Shown here: positions 1 through 9,092 of the stretch, in pieces | Position numbering within the stretch: position 1 is the first letter of the stretch | Layout of the letters: each line of letters opens with the position of its first letter | Program-made: the position numbers and the translations under genes | Notes under the pieces: model-generated | Database searches by the model: none | Told to the model about the DNA's origin: nothing | The model's input: only the letters and a program-made list of their open reading frames with translations | Source of the DNA: a virus | Virus record (IMG/VR): IMGVR_UViG_3300007351_000574 | Coordinates: 1-41,639 of that record | Length of the DNA: 41,639 nucleotides | Strand: one strand, 5' to 3'

Positions 1-312
1 TCATTTCATCTTGCTAAATTCGCTTATCACTCCCCAAGCGATCCCAAGGATTCCCACAAGCAGCAGAGTGATCAGATACCATTGGTTTTTAACCTGCGTA
101 CACAGGCTGCTCATCTTGGTTTTAGTGCTTACGATAAACCCGGTTTCGGTATGGAAGATGCTGTCATCAACCTTATTGATGAACGCCTTGACGGTTTCGT
201 TTAAGTTTTGCGCATCCCGGCATTGAGCAGTGTACGCAAGCTTGACCTCGTTGATCAGTTTGTGGGTCTCGTCTATCCTGGCGTGGATACGCTCAGCTGT
301 CTGATCGTCCAT
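1..312 (-). CDS. Holin-like / XhlA-like membrane protein
   Basis: This 103-residue protein has a hydrophilic, helix-prone N-terminal part of about 75 residues followed by one transmembrane segment (about residues 78-97) and a short charged tail (SKMK). That architecture is typical of XhlA/haemolysin-like lysis accessory proteins and some holins, which sit in the inner membrane and help release the endolysin. It is the last gene of the leftward late operon, after the tail fibre, which is a common place for lysis genes. No sequence motif proves the role, and the endolysin is far away at 33880-34386. It could equally be a membrane protein of unknown function. The stop codon is at the first base of the window and the start is ATG. 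Confidence 0.55.
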   Translation of the reverse strand: MDDQTAERIHARIDETHKLINEVKLAYTAQCRDAQNLNETVKAFINKVDDSIFHTETGFIVSTKTKMSSLCTQVKNQWYLITLLLVGILGIAWGVISEFSKMK

Positions 313-320
313 TGTGCCCT

Positions 321-815
321 CTATCTGTTACCTGGGTTGATGGATCCTACTATATATGCCTGTACACTCATCGTATCGCTTGCGGTGGAATTAACAGCTA
401 CCATGTTTATCCTGCTATAAGGAACTACGGCTGCATCCGGAAACCAGAAATAATAGGTGCTGTTTGAAGCTATCGTTTCTCCTGTCTGCAAGGTTGCGCC
501 GCCGGCGATATCGTAAAACGTCATATTGATCCAGTTAGAATTGTCGTACGATATCTGCGGAGTGACGGTCAGCGACAAATTTGCTACGGCCCCTGATTCC
601 ACATACTTCACGAAGAATGCTGTTTTTTCGTTGATTAAAGTCAGGTATCCTGTCGTATTCGTCGCGGTAGTCACGTTGTTAAAAGTAGTATTGCTCAGTA
701 GTTCGGCGTATCCCCCGAGTTGCTGAACGGCGGTTGCAATTTTCGGCTGGACGAAGGCAAACGCTAAAACCAAAACTACCAAATTCATTGCTACAAAACT
801 CAATCCTTTTTTCAT
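321..815 (-). CDS. Exported sequon-rich protein of the tail operon
   Basis: I place the start at the ATG at 815, because a strong ribosome site (GAGGAGGAGTAAG) precedes it. A longer reading to 860 has no such site. The 164-residue product begins with a signal peptide or anchor (MKK..., hydrophobic to about residue 24, possible cleavage after ATA at 29). The rest is a beta-rich, Thr/Ser/Asn-rich domain. About 7 of its 15 asparagines lie in N-X-S/T sequons, far more than in the cytoplasmic capsid protein of the same phage. The family is not recognised. It lies between the holin-like gene and another exported protein downstream of the tail fibre, so it may be a surface-exposed or secreted accessory protein. 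Being a virion component is only inferred from position. Confidence 0.7.
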   Translation of the reverse strand: MKKGLSFVAMNLVVLVLAFAFVQPKIATAVQQLGGYAELLSNTTFNNVTTATNTTGYLTLINEKTAFFVKYVESGAVANLSLTVTPQISYDNSNWINMTFYDIAGGATLQTGETIASNSTYYFWFPDAAVVPYSRINMVAVNSTASDTMSVQAYIVGSINPGNR

Positions 816-877
816 CTTACTCCTCCTCTGTTTTATGTACTCGATTAAAGTAATTATCAATCAAAGGTAAAACACTC

Positions 878-1429
878 TCATTCTTTAGACGCTTTGTAAA
901 ATATTGTCATTGTTCCAGTCGGCGAATTTGTTTTTGTCCAGTTGATTACAAATCCATCAGAATTGAACTCAAACACATATCCTATTTTATAGTTGCTAAT
1001 CCCATCAAATAGATATAACGAATTGCTGGTATTGGTGGATAGGGTGTTCCCATATCCAAACACAGAATATCTGTTTGTGCCATCATCGTAACCATTAAAA
1101 AGCTTGAAATAATCGTCTCCGCGAGAACCCGAAAACATTACCATCTCAGGCGTGAACCCTACGCCAGTGATTGTTTGCGTTCCACTCGCAGAAGATAAAT
1201 CGTGAGAGAATGAGCCTATTTTTCTCAATGATACTTGCGCATCGACGTATGCCTTCCGCGCCGCCTGATTATCGGTCGTCGGGTCAGAGGCGGGCAAGCT
1301 TGGTATGTTGTCGAAGGTGGCATTCCCCTCAAACGTCGAGTTTCCCTTGACGGTAAGCGTGCCTGTCGTCCATGCAAATGCAGATACAGGCAGCAGGCAA
1401 ATCAAAATTGCAGTTATTATTTTTTTCAT
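878..1429 (-). CDS. Exported protein next to the tail fibre
   Basis: The start chosen is the second of two adjacent ATGs (1429), five bases after an AGGAGG site; the ORF can be extended upstream but without a ribosome site. The 183-residue product has a clear Sec signal peptide (hydrophobic stretch, cleavage predicted after SAFA, residue 19). Mature residues 25-65 resemble the repetitive linker seen in tail or head-fibre proteins (GNSTFEGNATFDNIP, then an alanine-rich AYVDAQVSLRK segment). The C-terminal ~110 residues look like a compact beta domain ending in IFYKASKE. This last part resembles knob domains of phage fibre proteins, but I cannot name the family. It directly follows the tail-fibre gene, so an association with the tail or cell surface is plausible. 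The signal peptide is unusual for a virion protein. Confidence 0.7.
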   Translation of the reverse strand: MKKIITAILICLLPVSAFAWTTGTLTVKGNSTFEGNATFDNIPSLPASDPTTDNQAARKAYVDAQVSLRKIGSFSHDLSSASGTQTITGVGFTPEMVMFSGSRGDDYFKLFNGYDDGTNRYSVFGYGNTLSTNTSNSLYLFDGISNYKIGYVFEFNSDGFVINWTKTNSPTGTMTIFYKASKE

Positions 1430-1439
1430 CATTTCCTCC

Positions 1440-2249
1440 TTATAGATATATATATCCCCACGTGCCGGTGATCGCCCCCCAGGGCGAGAAGTCATAGATA
1501 TGCGCATTCGCTCCTGCGGTATCGATGTCCGGCTTGACTTCCTTTCCGTTATTATCGAAGAACTGTATAAGCAATGGATAGGGAGCTGATAAGCCTTTGT
1601 TGTGAGTAATGGTCAGTTTGCCGGAAGAAAGGTCCGTGTTGGTAAAGGTGCCGCGGACCGACTGTTCAATGCTTGCTACAGCTGCTTCTGCGGCGGCTTG
1701 AGCTGCTTCTGCGGCGGCTTGAGCTGCTTCTGCGGCGGCTTGAGCCAATTCGGCGCCTTCTTGAGCTATCTGTGCTGCAAGAATAGCAGCCTCTATGTCG
1801 CTTAATCCCTCGATGGAAGCAATAAATTCGCTTATCTCTGTTTCAGTAGGAGTTTTGTCAACAGCGTATTTTATGACACGCGCAAGCTCTTCCTTCTGTT
1901 GTTGAGCAACCGCTGTAAGCTTATCAATGGCAACCTCAACGGTTTCCGCATTAAAAGGCCCCTGATTTTTCCAATCCGCTGCTTGCGATAAAGGCTCAAT
2001 GCGCAACAGGGTAATTTTTTCCCCCGTTGCTAATAAAGGAAGCCCGGACACTATCGTCGGATAGGTAACAAAACACCCGCCTACGTCTACAGAATAATTA
2101 CTGGTGATTTCGGTGATAATGCCATCAGCCGATGTCTTATACAATTTAATATCGCTTCCGTTGGTAGTAAATATCTGAAAAATAAAATCCCAATCCCTCG
2201 TCGTCCCGTTTCCGCTATAAATATGCCTATTCGTTGCATCTGGAAGCAT
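1440..2249 (-). CDS. Tail fibre protein with T7 gp17-type N-terminal anchor
   Basis: The first ~130 residues follow the pattern of the T7 tail-fibre N-terminal domain that docks fibres on the tail (aromatic beta strands, VDVGGCFVTYP, ITLLRIEPLSQ, then FNAETVEVAIDKLTAVAQQQKEELAR). In T7-like phages this domain joins the fibre to the gp11/gp12 tail. Next comes an alanine-rich coiled-coil shaft made of the heptad AQAAAEA repeated three times (residues about 169-190, encoded by a 21-bp tandem repeat). It ends with a short beta-rich tip (~70 residues) that should contact the host. At 269 residues it is much shorter than T7 gp17 (about 550), so the tip may be extended by a separate protein such as the neighbouring exported ones. 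Start ATG; the gene follows the 2277-residue ejection protein by nine bases. Confidence 0.8.
   Translation of the reverse strand: MLPDATNRHIYSGNGTTRDWDFIFQIFTTNGSDIKLYKTSADGIITEITSNYSVDVGGCFVTYPTIVSGLPLLATGEKITLLRIEPLSQAADWKNQGPFNAETVEVAIDKLTAVAQQQKEELARVIKYAVDKTPTETEISEFIASIEGLSDIEAAILAAQIAQEGAELAQAAAEAAQAAAEAAQAAAEAAVASIEQSVRGTFTNTDLSSGKLTITHNKGLSAPYPLLIQFFDNNGKEVKPDIDTAGANAHIYDFSPWGAITGTWGYIYL
1680..1742 (-). repeat. 21-bp tandem repeat, three exact copies
   Basis: Three perfect head-to-tail copies of a 21-bp unit (AGCTGCTTCTGCGGCGGCTTG on the plus strand, quoted as 1680-1700, 1701-1721 and 1722-1742) encode three heptads of the alanine-rich coiled coil in the tail fibre. Exact nucleotide identity suggests recent slippage, so the copy number and shaft length may vary between related phages. 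Confidence 0.95.
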
Positions 2250-2258
2250 GCGTCCTCC

Positions 2259-5200
2259 TTATTGGAGTTCTTCTATGATATCGTTTATCGTGTTTAAAGG
2301 CGCTATGTAGGTTTCTTCGATTCCTTGCTGAATTTTAATCTTGCTGGGCTTTCTGGCTCCTGGAACGCGCAGATATTTAACGACAGCTTGAACGGTAAAG
2401 AAGAATTCATTCATAACTGAGAGCGTCGGATTATCGGTTATCATCCTTGACAAATCACCTTGAGAGATAAGGCTAATTAAACTATTGATTACTTCGGCCA
2501 TGGATTGTGCTATTTGGGAGGCTTTCTTGAGACCCGCCTTACTCGCCTCATAGCTTAAATACATCCCTAAGGCGTAGAAAAATATAGCCTTGCTTAATCT
2601 TTGTGAATCTTTGCCTTTATAATTACCCTGACTCCATTCTTCTTTTGCTCCGTTCACTATCCGACGCAGAAGCATCGCGTCGGTTATGCGCCATCGATTC
2701 ATCTGCATGATAGTACGGCCCAAAATCGTCTGCACCCAGAGAGGGCTTTCTGTCTTTGAGAATACTCCTTGAGTTATAGCAACGACGTCTCGCAATTTTC
2801 TTGATTTAACCGGAGATATATTTTCGGTTTCCCATTCTTGATCAGTTAGTTCACTAACAAATAAACAAGTCCTTATTTCTACCTCACCAGCTTGCTGTCC
2901 TATCATAGCAATGTCTTGAAGCTTCTTAAATTTTCCTATACCTCTTTGGGTATAGTCTGCATACGTTCCGTCGAGCACTCCATGCTCGACGGCTATTTTA
3001 TATGCCTTCTTTGGATGAGATACAAATCTTTGTTTTCCTTTCAGATATGTTGAGAAATCTTGCCAGATTATGCTGTTTGTTTCTCCTGCGACAATGTTTT
3101 TAATAGCAGAATAGTAATTTAATGATAATAATTTTATATATCCTAAATCTACAATGGCGTTGCCTACCTTAGTAAGCCAACCCATCTTGCCGGACCGGAA
3201 TTCGTAGTCTAAACCGCGGCCTTTCAGATTTTGTAGAAATTTCTTAAGCCACAGGGCACTCCTGCCCTTGATGATCAGCTGCGTTGCCACCTGGCCAAGC
3301 GGCAGGACCCGGTCAAGAGCCATCTTGGTCTCAAATAAAGACGAGTATTCATGCACTATCTTGCGGATGTTTGTCGTCGGTTCTATGCCGCCTTTTCGCT
3401 GCAGGGCAAAACGGAAGAACTTCTCGCTGCCGATGATGTTATCAAGCTCAAGCATTATGTCTGTAGGAATTCCTTCCTCTGCAGAGCGTTCATCAAAATA
3501 TTGCTTCAATGCTCCTATAACTCCCCTTTCCAGTATTTTTTCGGTTAAGGGCTGTTCAAGATACGTGATATAATTCTTGCGGAATTTCTGCAGGCCGAGT
3601 TTTTCTTTCACCATCACGAAGAAGTTCTTAAGATATGCTACTACGGCTACTTCTTCTTTGGTGAGCTCTACCTTTTCACCGCTTAAGGCCCGGAAGATCT
3701 CTTTATTCTGAGAGGTAAAGAACCTTTTTGTCTTTTCTCCCGCAGGAAGTTTTCTTGATTTCTCAGCCTTGGTCAACATCTCCTCGAGCTGATTATCGCG
3801 CCGGCGCACTTCCTCTTCTGCAAATTCTGACCTTTCGTCTATCTCATTTAAAATTTTCCGCACAAGAGGATTTCCTTCTTTTATATCTACCGTCGGGATG
3901 AGTTCGTTGGCTACCCTGCTCATGATCAGACCCTCAAGGAGCTGTGGGTCGTTACCAAACTGCTCTATGGCGATACGTTTCGGCATGATGGCGAGATCCT
4001 TTACGTCTTCTAAAAGGCCCTGCAGCACTTCTATTTGCTTTTTCGATAGCAACTTGTCGCCTGCTTTAAGACCCTCGAGATAATCAACCACTTTTTGTAT
4101 CTGAGGGATATCGGTATTTTTCCATTCTTTGATACCGAGATAACTCTTGATCCTCGATACTGTGATGTTGGAGAGCATCTTGCTTTTGGCGATCAGTTTT
4201 ATCTTGGCTATCAGATCCTGCTTTCTCGCTTCCTCCTGGAGTTTCAGCTCATGCTCTCTGAGCCATTCAATAAATCTTGCACTTTGTCCTGTAACTCTTT
4301 CGGTAACGTATTGCTGTCCTTGCTCAACAGCTCCTGCTCCTTCTGGTCCAACTTGTCCCAGAGTCCGTTCAGCACTAACACCTGCGCCAGAAACATATTG
4401 CTGGGGGAATTTGAAGTTAATAAAGCTGATGATTTCATCTCGACCGCTCCTTTCGGCTACTGCGCCTATCGCCTTATTAATGTTGTAAGGAAGTTTATGG
4501 GCGCGCAGCCAGTTTATCAATTCATAGTCCGCGTTATTGGTATATATTATCTTGACGCTTGTTTTTACTAAGGGCATTAGATGCTTCTCTAAATTCTCCT
4601 TGTGCCCTTTCCAGGTTATATCGCTTAAACCTACTGAATATGTCCCAGCAGCTTCTGTTGGACTCAGGTATTGCGGATCCACGAGCACTACCACCGTTTC
4701 TTCCGCATTTACCTTGCCGGATTTTATGTCACCAGTGAGCGTATCCATCGCATCCCAGGCATCGCTTTGCATAACCGGCATCCCCTGATCTCTTTTTAAC
4801 TCGCTATCTAATTGACCATTAAAGTCGATTAACTTGCTTACGATGTTCTTTATTGCCGATTCGCCCTTACTGGTCCGGATAATACCTTGCGTCCATTGGT
4901 ATCCGCTTTCAGTTTTGCTTATAGAGAATATGCTGGCATTCTCCAAAAAGTAATACTTAGCGCTTGATTCCGGGCTGGCGAATTTATCGGCCGCGGCTTC
5001 CTGCAGCAGATTATCTCCGAATTCCTGGATTACTTCCCGGGTAAAATAATAGCGTTCTTTTCTCAGGCCCATCTTCAGCCAAGAATTAAGCATATCGAGA
5101 AAGTCTTTATTGTCTTTTGCGGGCGGGAGATTAAAAGCATCCTTCATCAGGACGACAAAATTGTTCATGATAGCTACCAACGTCTGCTTCATCACCTTCT

Positions 5201-8200
5201 GTTTCTCGGGATCCTGGATGTTTTTATAATAGTTATATCGCTCGTCGCTGAGTTCATTCAAAGTATAGTTCTCTGCAGGGATATCCCAGAACAGGCCTAC
5301 GCGATAACCCTTTGCACCACCCCAGAGGTCAAATACTTTCTTGATACCTTGCCTTAATACTGCTTTAAATTTTTCCGGGAGCCGCGCCAGAACCTCGGCT
5401 TTATTTCCGAGGAGAGCAAACGGCATGCCCCGGAATATCTTGGCTCTTTCTTCGTAATTTATGTCTTCTTTAGTACTTATGACCGACCCGTTTCCTACTC
5501 CGGTTATCTCTCGCTCAGGCTTAAGCTTCTTTTTCGTTACCGGCGCGCTGATCCCTTTTTGCATCTTAACCCTGGCTGCCTTGCTTATTTTCGCCTCTGA
5601 TGTCGCAGCGCGGCCCTGTATTTCATTGCTAAAATACGCCTTAATTAGATCTAAAACGTCCTGCTCGGTTTCAAGGGGAGCGCCGATTATACCGCCAAGT
5701 TCTGCAGCTAATACATCTGGCCGCTGTCCGCCCTCACCAAACAGCCAAGGTAGAAGTTTTAGATCCGCATATTCTCCTTCCTCTTTCAGGGCCGGATCCA
5801 GCTTTCCTTTAAGGTAATTCTTTATCTGATTTCTTATGAACCCTTCCTCTGCTGCCCCTGCCTCTTCCGTTTCGGCGCGCATCTCATCGACTATTTCCTG
5901 CATGTGCGCGTATGCCCACATCTCGGTTTTCTTCACGTCCTCTATGTCCTCGCCGAACTCTTTAGCGATCTGTTTCAGGCTCTTTTTCTCGTCGATGTAT
6001 TTCTTAAGGAACTCCTTGTCGGACACCGTCAGCCTGTTGATAATGTCTGAAGTATTCCAAAATTCCATCTCAGCCTTGCGCTGTTCAATACGTGGCTTTG
6101 GCTGCTCTTCTTCCGGTGCCGGAGGATGCGTTAGGCCGCCTGCCGCCGGAATATTTTTTTCTCTATAATCATCGAGCCATTTCTGCGCCTGTTTTTCTGT
6201 GGTAAAATTAGGGCTTATGCTTGTATTTACACCATTCTCTTCTTTATAAACACTATATCCTCCACCGCCTAACCCCTTGGGGCCAGTATTCTTCAAAATC
6301 TTTAGATTTTCTTCACCACCTAATACCTTACCTTTAAGCTTATTTAATTCGCCTTCATAGACGGTAATCTGCTTCCCATCCTGCAGCTTAACTTTATTCG
6401 GAACGATATTGCCTTCAGAATCATAGACCGGCAAAGTCCGGTATTCCTCACCTTTGGGTAAAGTCACGATCTCACCTTTTGTATTTACTATCTGCATCTC
6501 TTCATCCATACGGAAGATCTGCATCTGGTCAGGCTCTAACCCAGATACGCCGACTTCTTTTGGCATCTTGCCGAAGACGGGTTGACCTTCCTGCAGGAGT
6601 GCTTGCTTCATCTGGGGGGTGATGGTGATGGATTGCTGGGTTGTTAATCTGGCTTTCTCAAAATATCCTGGCGTTATCTCTTTTACTTCGTCTCCTATTT
6701 CTACCGTCTCAACCTGCGCCCCAAACTTCTTGGCGTAGTCATTAAGCCAGTTGGGAATTTGTTTGTCATAGAGATTCTGCGCCCATTCTCCGCCAACTCT
6801 TAAATCCTCGCCTTTAATACTTCCTGATTTTTTACCGTCTATAATTTTCTGGGCATTATCTTTACCTACAAAATTGCGGAGTTCTTCTGGATTCTGTATT
6901 GCCTTACCCTCAAGAATTTTTCCATCTTTAATAATATCAACACTCCATCCTTGAGCTGGGCCAAAACTTTTATACTTTATCTCGTCTATAATTTTACTTA
7001 AATCATAATACTCCGCCACCTGTTCCCCCGTCGCCCAAGTTATAAAGTCGTATCCATTCTCAGCAGCATAACGCAAGAGACGCTTGAGAATAATTTCGTG
7101 CCAGCGGGTAACGGCGGGATGTTGAGGCACCATCTTAAATCCTTGACCTATAGCTATACCTTTTTCCACTGATGCCTGGAATTTTCTATAATCTATACTC
7201 CACTGGCTCTGGATTTCGTTAACAAATAATCCTTTGCGGCCCTGCTCATCCGTTACATCAGCCATACGCGCATGCGCGAAGACGTTGGGTTCGTCCCAAT
7301 GAGGTTCTTTGTATGCAGAGACATAAGGTATATTTTGTCTTTGCCATTCAAGATATTCTGCTCCATTATATCGAACAGCATATTCTGCATCTTCTTTTGA
7401 TAGTCCTTGTTGCATTAAATCTCTAATTGCATCGGAGGGCCTTAATCTCGAATGTTCATAAGGTACCTTCAACAACATCTCCTTATAATTCTCTGTAACT
7501 ACGTTATATTTGGCGTCGGAGTATTTAGCGGTATCAACTTTTTGTGTTTTAGGATTTCCTACCACGAATTGATTGTAACGCTCTAAGTCATCCTTAGTTT
7601 CTATAGATTCGTATTCGCCTTCACGACTAATGCCATGCACCTGCTTACCTTCATCAAAAGCTTCCGTGGCTCTATCTGCTTCTACAACCTCAAGTTCTCC
7701 TACGCCCTTTACCATCTCCTCAATCGTCATCTGGTTCTTTTGTAGGTAGTCAAGGAGTTCGGGCTTCGATATCTTCTCCTTGCCTTTCAGAAATCCCTCT
7801 ATTCCAGACCACTCGATTTCTTCATTAGGTATCTGTGCACTCTGCAGGATGCCGCGCACCTGCTCTATTGGAGCGGATTCCGGCATCTTCTCTGCCAGGG
7901 CGCTTGTCATCTTAGAATAAAAAACAGGGGCTTTTTGGGGCTTTACAGCCATTCCGCCGGCTTTAGGCTGGGTAGTAGTAGTGGTGGCTGGAGCCCAGAT
8001 TGCCCTGCCTGCCTCGCCTGGTGCTTGTTTTGAGGGTGTTTTAGGGGTATATGTCAATCTGTCATAAGTAGCCTGTTTGGCTGGGTCTATAGGGCCAGCT
8101 GGCTTTTCTATCTTGGTGCGCATCAAAGTATAGAAATCCTTGATCATCCTAAATAAACCTACCCGCGTTGATGCTGCATCTAAAGCATCTACATCAAGGG

Positions 8201-9092
8201 TTATCTTTCCTTCTGGAAGACCTTTTTCGCTGGCTATCCTGTTTGCTTGAGCTATAATGCCCCTGCCAAGAGCCGTTTTTGCCAATGTTGGAGCTTCAAA
8301 AATAAGCGATAAAGCCGTAATCATACCGCCTTGCTTTAAGGCCTGTTCGAGATCTGTTCCGAATACTGTCTCAAGGCCTGCAGTGCCTGCCCCTCTTGCT
8401 CCGGCCCGGGCTATTGCCGAAAGATACGGCCGTCCTATGAATCTAAGCGCTCCGGAATAATGCCATATTGGAGCCATTGCCCCGCTCTTTATGGCTTCAA
8501 CCCCAAGTTCTTTTGCTTTTTCTCCCGCAGGCATAAGCAGGCTTTCATCGGTTCTGATCTCTCCTACTTTTCTTGTTAAACCTACAGTCTCAAAGGTAGC
8601 CAGCGTTCCTAACAAGCTCTGTGGGAATAATGGCGCTGTGGCTATAAATGGCGCTACTCCGGAAACTATCTGGCCTAAAGTAAAGGCAACCGGATGCTCT
8701 TTCTGCATGGCTATGTCTTGCTCAACTTCAGCTTGCGGTTTAGGGCCTTTCTCTAATCCAAACGGCCTTGATAAATCAGGCCGGTATCCAAACGGCTTAG
8801 TGAAAAATCCCACGACTCCTTCGGTATACGGGATTAAAAAAGATTGCAGGGCGCCAGGGTCATTAGTTTCCGCGTCTTGAATAAACCTTACTTCTCCTGC
8901 GCTCAGCGGCCGGTTGATGTTGTCCTTGATCTGCTGATGGAATTGCGAGCGCACAAACCCCTCATATCCTTCTCCTCCGTCGATAGGCTCAGTTACTTTT
9001 AAAGCCGTGTTGATGTCAAATTCCGGCTCTTTGGTAGGTTGGCCGTTTTCTTCTGCAATAGGAATTGCCGTCTTGATATCAAACGCTGGCAT
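2259..9092 (-). CDS. Giant polyvalent ejection protein with embedded D12-type DNA adenine methyltransferase
   Basis: This 2277-residue protein sits where T7-like phages keep their large ejected core protein. The N-terminal ~300 residues include Ala/Gly-rich helical, possibly membrane-active segments (about 210-290). Residues ~520-840 match a domain common in large phage 'polyvalent' proteins (FVNEIQSQWSIDYRKF, ENGYDFITWATGEQVAEYY, closing MKQALLQEGQPVF). Residues ~1015-1060 look like a helix-turn-helix. Residues ~1220-1560 read as a D12-class N6-adenine methyltransferase: MPFALLGNKAEVLARLP, VFDLWGGAKGYR (motif I), LNELSDERYNYYKNIQ, then LVDPQYL (motif IV, normally DPPY) and IIYTNNADYELINWL. 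The C-terminal ~450 residues are helical and of the type found at the end of such proteins. Its role is probably to enter the host with the DNA and protect or modify it. The start overlaps the upstream stop (TAATG). Catalytic activity is uncertain because of DPQY. Confidence 0.82.
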   Translation of the reverse strand: MPAFDIKTAIPIAEENGQPTKEPEFDINTALKVTEPIDGGEGYEGFVRSQFHQQIKDNINRPLSAGEVRFIQDAETNDPGALQSFLIPYTEGVVGFFTKPFGYRPDLSRPFGLEKGPKPQAEVEQDIAMQKEHPVAFTLGQIVSGVAPFIATAPLFPQSLLGTLATFETVGLTRKVGEIRTDESLLMPAGEKAKELGVEAIKSGAMAPIWHYSGALRFIGRPYLSAIARAGARGAGTAGLETVFGTDLEQALKQGGMITALSLIFEAPTLAKTALGRGIIAQANRIASEKGLPEGKITLDVDALDAASTRVGLFRMIKDFYTLMRTKIEKPAGPIDPAKQATYDRLTYTPKTPSKQAPGEAGRAIWAPATTTTTQPKAGGMAVKPQKAPVFYSKMTSALAEKMPESAPIEQVRGILQSAQIPNEEIEWSGIEGFLKGKEKISKPELLDYLQKNQMTIEEMVKGVGELEVVEADRATEAFDEGKQVHGISREGEYESIETKDDLERYNQFVVGNPKTQKVDTAKYSDAKYNVVTENYKEMLLKVPYEHSRLRPSDAIRDLMQQGLSKEDAEYAVRYNGAEYLEWQRQNIPYVSAYKEPHWDEPNVFAHARMADVTDEQGRKGLFVNEIQSQWSIDYRKFQASVEKGIAIGQGFKMVPQHPAVTRWHEIILKRLLRYAAENGYDFITWATGEQVAEYYDLSKIIDEIKYKSFGPAQGWSVDIIKDGKILEGKAIQNPEELRNFVGKDNAQKIIDGKKSGSIKGEDLRVGGEWAQNLYDKQIPNWLNDYAKKFGAQVETVEIGDEVKEITPGYFEKARLTTQQSITITPQMKQALLQEGQPVFGKMPKEVGVSGLEPDQMQIFRMDEEMQIVNTKGEIVTLPKGEEYRTLPVYDSEGNIVPNKVKLQDGKQITVYEGELNKLKGKVLGGEENLKILKNTGPKGLGGGGYSVYKEENGVNTSISPNFTTEKQAQKWLDDYREKNIPAAGGLTHPPAPEEEQPKPRIEQRKAEMEFWNTSDIINRLTVSDKEFLKKYIDEKKSLKQIAKEFGEDIEDVKKTEMWAYAHMQEIVDEMRAETEEAGAAEEGFIRNQIKNYLKGKLDPALKEEGEYADLKLLPWLFGEGGQRPDVLAAELGGIIGAPLETEQDVLDLIKAYFSNEIQGRAATSEAKISKAARVKMQKGISAPVTKKKLKPEREITGVGNGSVISTKEDINYEERAKIFRGMPFALLGNKAEVLARLPEKFKAVLRQGIKKVFDLWGGAKGYRVGLFWDIPAENYTLNELSDERYNYYKNIQDPEKQKVMKQTLVAIMNNFVVLMKDAFNLPPAKDNKDFLDMLNSWLKMGLRKERYYFTREVIQEFGDNLLQEAAADKFASPESSAKYYFLENASIFSISKTESGYQWTQGIIRTSKGESAIKNIVSKLIDFNGQLDSELKRDQGMPVMQSDAWDAMDTLTGDIKSGKVNAEETVVVLVDPQYLSPTEAAGTYSVGLSDITWKGHKENLEKHLMPLVKTSVKIIYTNNADYELINWLRAHKLPYNINKAIGAVAERSGRDEIISFINFKFPQQYVSGAGVSAERTLGQVGPEGAGAVEQGQQYVTERVTGQSARFIEWLREHELKLQEEARKQDLIAKIKLIAKSKMLSNITVSRIKSYLGIKEWKNTDIPQIQKVVDYLEGLKAGDKLLSKKQIEVLQGLLEDVKDLAIMPKRIAIEQFGNDPQLLEGLIMSRVANELIPTVDIKEGNPLVRKILNEIDERSEFAEEEVRRRDNQLEEMLTKAEKSRKLPAGEKTKRFFTSQNKEIFRALSGEKVELTKEEVAVVAYLKNFFVMVKEKLGLQKFRKNYITYLEQPLTEKILERGVIGALKQYFDERSAEEGIPTDIMLELDNIIGSEKFFRFALQRKGGIEPTTNIRKIVHEYSSLFETKMALDRVLPLGQVATQLIIKGRSALWLKKFLQNLKGRGLDYEFRSGKMGWLTKVGNAIVDLGYIKLLSLNYYSAIKNIVAGETNSIIWQDFSTYLKGKQRFVSHPKKAYKIAVEHGVLDGTYADYTQRGIGKFKKLQDIAMIGQQAGEVEIRTCLFVSELTDQEWETENISPVKSRKLRDVVAITQGVFSKTESPLWVQTILGRTIMQMNRWRITDAMLLRRIVNGAKEEWSQGNYKGKDSQRLSKAIFFYALGMYLSYEASKAGLKKASQIAQSMAEVINSLISLISQGDLSRMITDNPTLSVMNEFFFTVQAVVKYLRVPGARKPSKIKIQQGIEETYIAPLNTINDIIEELQ

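Noticed and set aside
1680-1742. CRISPR array
   Set aside because: The 21-bp units are directly tandem without spacers and encode coiled-coil heptads; no other regularly spaced repeats were seen anywhere in the window.
4095-4571. Plus-strand ORF of about 158 codons inside the giant gene
   Set aside because: It is antisense to the conserved methyltransferase and following regions, with no ribosome site and no recognisable protein features.
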